Below are positions 61,700-64,000 of a stretch of DNA of 64,000 bases, one piece after another. The notes under the pieces are model-generated. The model searched no databases. It had not been told where the DNA came from and saw only the letters and a list, made by a program, of their open reading frames with translations. Each line of letters starts with the position of its first letter. Positions within the stretch are counted from its first letter, which is position 1. The stretch comes from Mucilaginibacter myungsuensis (GTDB taxonomy: Bacteria > Bacteroidota > Bacteroidia > Sphingobacteriales > Sphingobacteriaceae), in NCBI RefSeq assembly GCF_015222005.1, contig NZ_JADFFL010000005.1, forward strand, positions 124,001 to 188,000. The letters are read 5' to 3'. Both the position numbers and the translations under genes were made by a program.

Positions 61700-62440
61700 T
61701 TAATTGACACTATTATCTGGCGGCGGTGACGATAGCATTTTCGTATTAATAAAGTCAAAGAAGTCCTTCCTGTAAGCCTCACCGATCGTTATGGGTTGCT
61801 CTTCGTTCAAAATTCTGACCATGTTGCCTTCAACTGCTGTCAGGTGACTGAGCGAAATGATATAGGATTTATGCACTCTTACGAACCCTCTTGCCGAGAG
61901 ACTTTCTGAAAGCTCTTTCAGCTTTAGATAAGTAATGATCTTCTTTTGATCATCCATATGGATGATCGCGTAATTGCTCAGTCCTTCAATATAAGTTATC
62001 CTGCGTGCGTCGATCTTAAGTAGTTTTCCCTTTTGCTCAGTTTTGACAAATACATAATGATCCTGATCCGTTGACGGTCGAAGACTGCTGTGTATTGTCC
62101 AAAGCCGGTTCACGGCCTTTAAAAATCGAAGGAACTGAACTGGTTTCAGCAAGTAATCGACAACCTGATGTTCAAAACCCTCAATAGCATATTCCTTGTA
62201 CGCAGTGGTCATGATGATATGGCTGTCCTTACTGATCAGTTTCAGCATTTCGATCCCGGTAAGGTGAGGCATCTGCACGTCCAAAAAAACAAGGCCGGGT
62301 TTCATATCCGTGATCATGGCCAATCCTTTGACAGGATTTGTCGCCGTACCCACCACTCGCAGAAAATGCACCTGGCTGATATGTTGAAGAAGCAGATCTA
62401 TCGCGTGCTGCTCATCGTCTATAATAACGCAATCGATCAT
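61700..62440 (-). CDS. LytTR response regulator (pair 3)
   Basis: A 246-residue regulator. The receiver starts CVIIDDEQHA with the phosphorylation site D54 in LVFLDVQMP and a LLKPVQF lysine. The LytTR domain begins near residue 130 (KIDARRITYIEGLSNYAIIHM, then FVRVHKSYIISLSHL). It overlaps the kinase stop by 4 nt. Targets unknown. Confidence 0.9.
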   Translation of the reverse strand: MIDCVIIDDEQHAIDLLLQHISQVHFLRVVGTATNPVKGLAMITDMKPGLVFLDVQMPHLTGIEMLKLISKDSHIIMTTAYKEYAIEGFEHQVVDYLLKPVQFLRFLKAVNRLWTIHSSLRPSTDQDHYVFVKTEQKGKLLKIDARRITYIEGLSNYAIIHMDDQKKIITYLKLKELSESLSARGFVRVHKSYIISLSHLTAVEGNMVRILNEEQPITIGEAYRKDFFDFINTKMLSSPPPDNSVN

Positions 62441-63507
62441 ACTTGAAATTTTATATGTAAAGTTACACTAAAAGTTAAGCCGGTGTCTGTTATCACAAAG
62501 CTACAGCGTTCACCGTAAGTCAGCTTCAGCTGTTGTCTGATGTTTTGCAGGCCGACGCCGTTAGACAGTTCCTTGATCCCTTTGCCTTTCTTGTTCCCGA
62601 TCTCAAAAGTAAGTTCGTTGACACTGGTGTTTACCCTGATCAGTAAGGGATGCTCAGGGTCATGCAGATCGCCGTGCTTGAATGCGTTCTCTACCAGTGT
62701 GATCAGCACTAGCGGAAGAATACTTATTGACTGGTCATCTATCTGTTCTTCATAGCGGATGTTTAATTGATGGTCGTGACGACGCTGATTGATCTCTATC
62801 ACATTCTTCAGGTGTTCAAGTTCATCCATGATATTCACTTTGCCATCAAGACTTTCACTGCTCCCCAAGGCGTAACGCATGATATTAGCCAGCATCAGGA
62901 CCGAATCGGCGGTCTCCCTGTCTGTTTTGATGACCTTACCGTAAATAAAGCTTAGCGAGTTAAACAAAAAATGAGGGTTGATCTGGTGTTTTAAAGCACT
63001 AAGTTCCGCCTCGGTCCGTTGCTTCTGCAAGATGATCCTTTCTTTGCTTTTATTTACCCATTCCACCAGCATCGCTACAGAAAGACTGCTCACCATGGTG
63101 AACAGATAAGAAATGAACAGTACCCACCCGATAGAGTGCTCCGATAAACGGTTGCTGCCATTGGTCCTTATATCGCTATCCAAAAGGTAAGTGCCATAGT
63201 CGATCACAAACTTTACAAAAAATGCGAGTACTGTGATGAGTATTGCCCCATGACGGCTGCGCTGCCCATGCATGGTCGGCAGTATAACTAGGAAGATCAG
63301 TACGTAGTGCGTTATTACAGATTCTACAACGAAACTTGCGATGCCAAAGGCAAGTCCATTCTCCCCGGCAAAATTCTTAAGTGTTCGCTCGGGTGTGACC
63401 AGGTAAGAAAGCATAAAGAACGACCCGTAGATGAACAGCGAGAATACCGTGAGTAACAACAATTTCCTGCTGTTCACTCTAAAGAAAGTCGTCAATACTC
63501 TGACCAT
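62437..63507 (-). CDS. LytS-type sensor histidine kinase (pair 3)
   Basis: A 356-residue kinase with four or five membrane helices in its first 150 residues (KLLLLTVFSLFIYGSFFML, GIASFVVESVITHYVLIFLVIL, AILITVLAFFVKFVIDYG, WVLFISYLFTMVSSLSVAML), a coiled linker, and the His_kinase motif INPHFLFNSLSFIYGKV. The ATPase part ends with LVLITLVENAFKHGDLHD and NGVGLQNIRQQLKLTYG. The response-regulator gene overlaps by 4 nt. The signal is unknown. Confidence 0.9.
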   Translation of the reverse strand: MVRVLTTFFRVNSRKLLLLTVFSLFIYGSFFMLSYLVTPERTLKNFAGENGLAFGIASFVVESVITHYVLIFLVILPTMHGQRSRHGAILITVLAFFVKFVIDYGTYLLDSDIRTNGSNRLSEHSIGWVLFISYLFTMVSSLSVAMLVEWVNKSKERIILQKQRTEAELSALKHQINPHFLFNSLSFIYGKVIKTDRETADSVLMLANIMRYALGSSESLDGKVNIMDELEHLKNVIEINQRRHDHQLNIRYEEQIDDQSISILPLVLITLVENAFKHGDLHDPEHPLLIRVNTSVNELTFEIGNKKGKGIKELSNGVGLQNIRQQLKLTYGERCSFVITDTGLTFSVTLHIKFQV

Positions 63508-63544
63508 GCGATCTGTCGATTAAAGGTGTTGTTAAAGCGGCACC

Positions 63545-63952
63545 TTATTCATATTTGATGAAAGTAGCCATAATTTTCTTCTGTTTGATATCGGTCGAGG
63601 TTGAACTATTGGTGCCGATAACGTTCTTTTTCTTTGTCCGGTTGACCACTCCGGTACCTGTTTGCGAAGTAGTGACAACTTCCTCTGTAAGTACCATGAT
63701 CACACCGTCTGCGCCCTTAGCTTTACCTAACTCGATCACTTTCTGCTGAGCAGACTCCAATGAACCAAACCCTTTGCCAATGTCGGTGGTTCCCATTGTT
63801 GTGAAATTCTTTTTGACATCTTCCTTAGCCAGGTATACATCGACATTTGACGTCGGCGAGTAAGTTTTGCCGAAATACTTCGGTGAAGAACATGCTGCGA
63901 AAAGTCCCATGACCAGGAACGTGATGAGCAAAATTGTTGTTGCCTTTTTCAT
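63545..63952 (-). CDS. Small lipoprotein, function unknown
   Basis: A 135-residue protein with a lipobox (GLFAAC, lipidated Cys 21). The mature part includes VDVYLAKEDVKKNFTTMGT and IELGKAKGADGVIMVL, a pattern I associate with small uncharacterised Bacteroidetes lipoproteins of the YbjQ-like or heavy-metal-binding-like kind. It lies 37 bp upstream of the third LytS-LytTR kinase on the same strand, so it may be co-transcribed. Confidence 0.7.
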   Translation of the reverse strand: MKKATTILLITFLVMGLFAACSSPKYFGKTYSPTSNVDVYLAKEDVKKNFTTMGTTDIGKGFGSLESAQQKVIELGKAKGADGVIMVLTEEVVTTSQTGTGVVNRTKKKNVIGTNSSTSTDIKQKKIMATFIKYE

Positions 63953-64000
63953 TTTAATTCTTTTTTAAATGATTAAATAAATAGCTGTTAAATCTGGATA

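Overview
The window reads as a chromosome segment of a Bacteroidetes bacterium, most likely of the Sphingobacteriaceae (Mucilaginibacter/Pedobacter type). Grounds: LytS-type kinases paired with LytTR regulators, a Bacteroidetes tyrosine integrase and relaxase, TAnnTTTG-like promoter motifs, very weak Shine-Dalgarno signals, and many short secreted proteins and lipoproteins. Assignment rests on protein style only; there is no rRNA or other phylogenetic marker.

Positions 1 to about 27,266 look like the right-hand part of an integrative mobilizable or conjugative element. It holds a coupling protein (cut by the window edge), a relaxase, a relaxosome accessory protein and a candidate oriT, all transcribed leftward, plus two small genes. 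A CTnDOT-like integrase lies at the right end (25,575-26,798), followed by repeats and a 3'-tRNA fragment that looks like attR. Between mobility genes and integrase sits the cargo, a defence island.

The core of the island (4,457-19,368, + strand) is an eight-gene, tightly overlapping operon: DUF4007 protein A, ATPase A, a PAPS-reductase/DndC-like PP-loop enzyme (BrxP), DUF4007 protein B, a small protein, ATPase B (BrxC-like), PglZ and a short BrxL. This is the gene content of type 4 BREX, with the DUF4007-plus-ATPase module present twice in diverged form. There is no PglX methyltransferase. Convergent to it (19,361-21,521, - strand) are a HARE-HTH protein with a PD-(D/E)xK-like core and a DndA/IscS-like cysteine desulfurase. 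Together they suggest sulfur-based DNA marking (desulfurase feeding BrxP), ATPase/PglZ/BrxL machinery and a nuclease. Next to it (22,100-25,206) is an unrecognised two-gene unit, a four-helix membrane protein overlapping a 657-residue soluble protein, and a candidate new defence system.

From 27,283 to the end the region looks chromosomal. It contains three LytS/LytTR two-component pairs (28.8-30.7, 43.9-45.7 and 61.7-63.5 kb), three divergent HxlR-regulator/short-chain dehydrogenase pairs (about 37, 52 and 55.5 kb), two AraC regulators next to oxidoreductase genes, alpha/beta hydrolases, Ohr, a TetR/ABC-F pair, a haem-binding/cytochrome P460 protein, a formaldehyde-dehydrogenase-like enzyme, a TMEM175-type channel, an MFS exporter and an amidase. 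The theme is sensing and clearing reactive or toxic small molecules. Three genes (Fic, aldehyde dehydrogenase, PAS sensor) are broken by frameshifts. A 43-bp perfect inverted repeat lies at 28,686-28,728.
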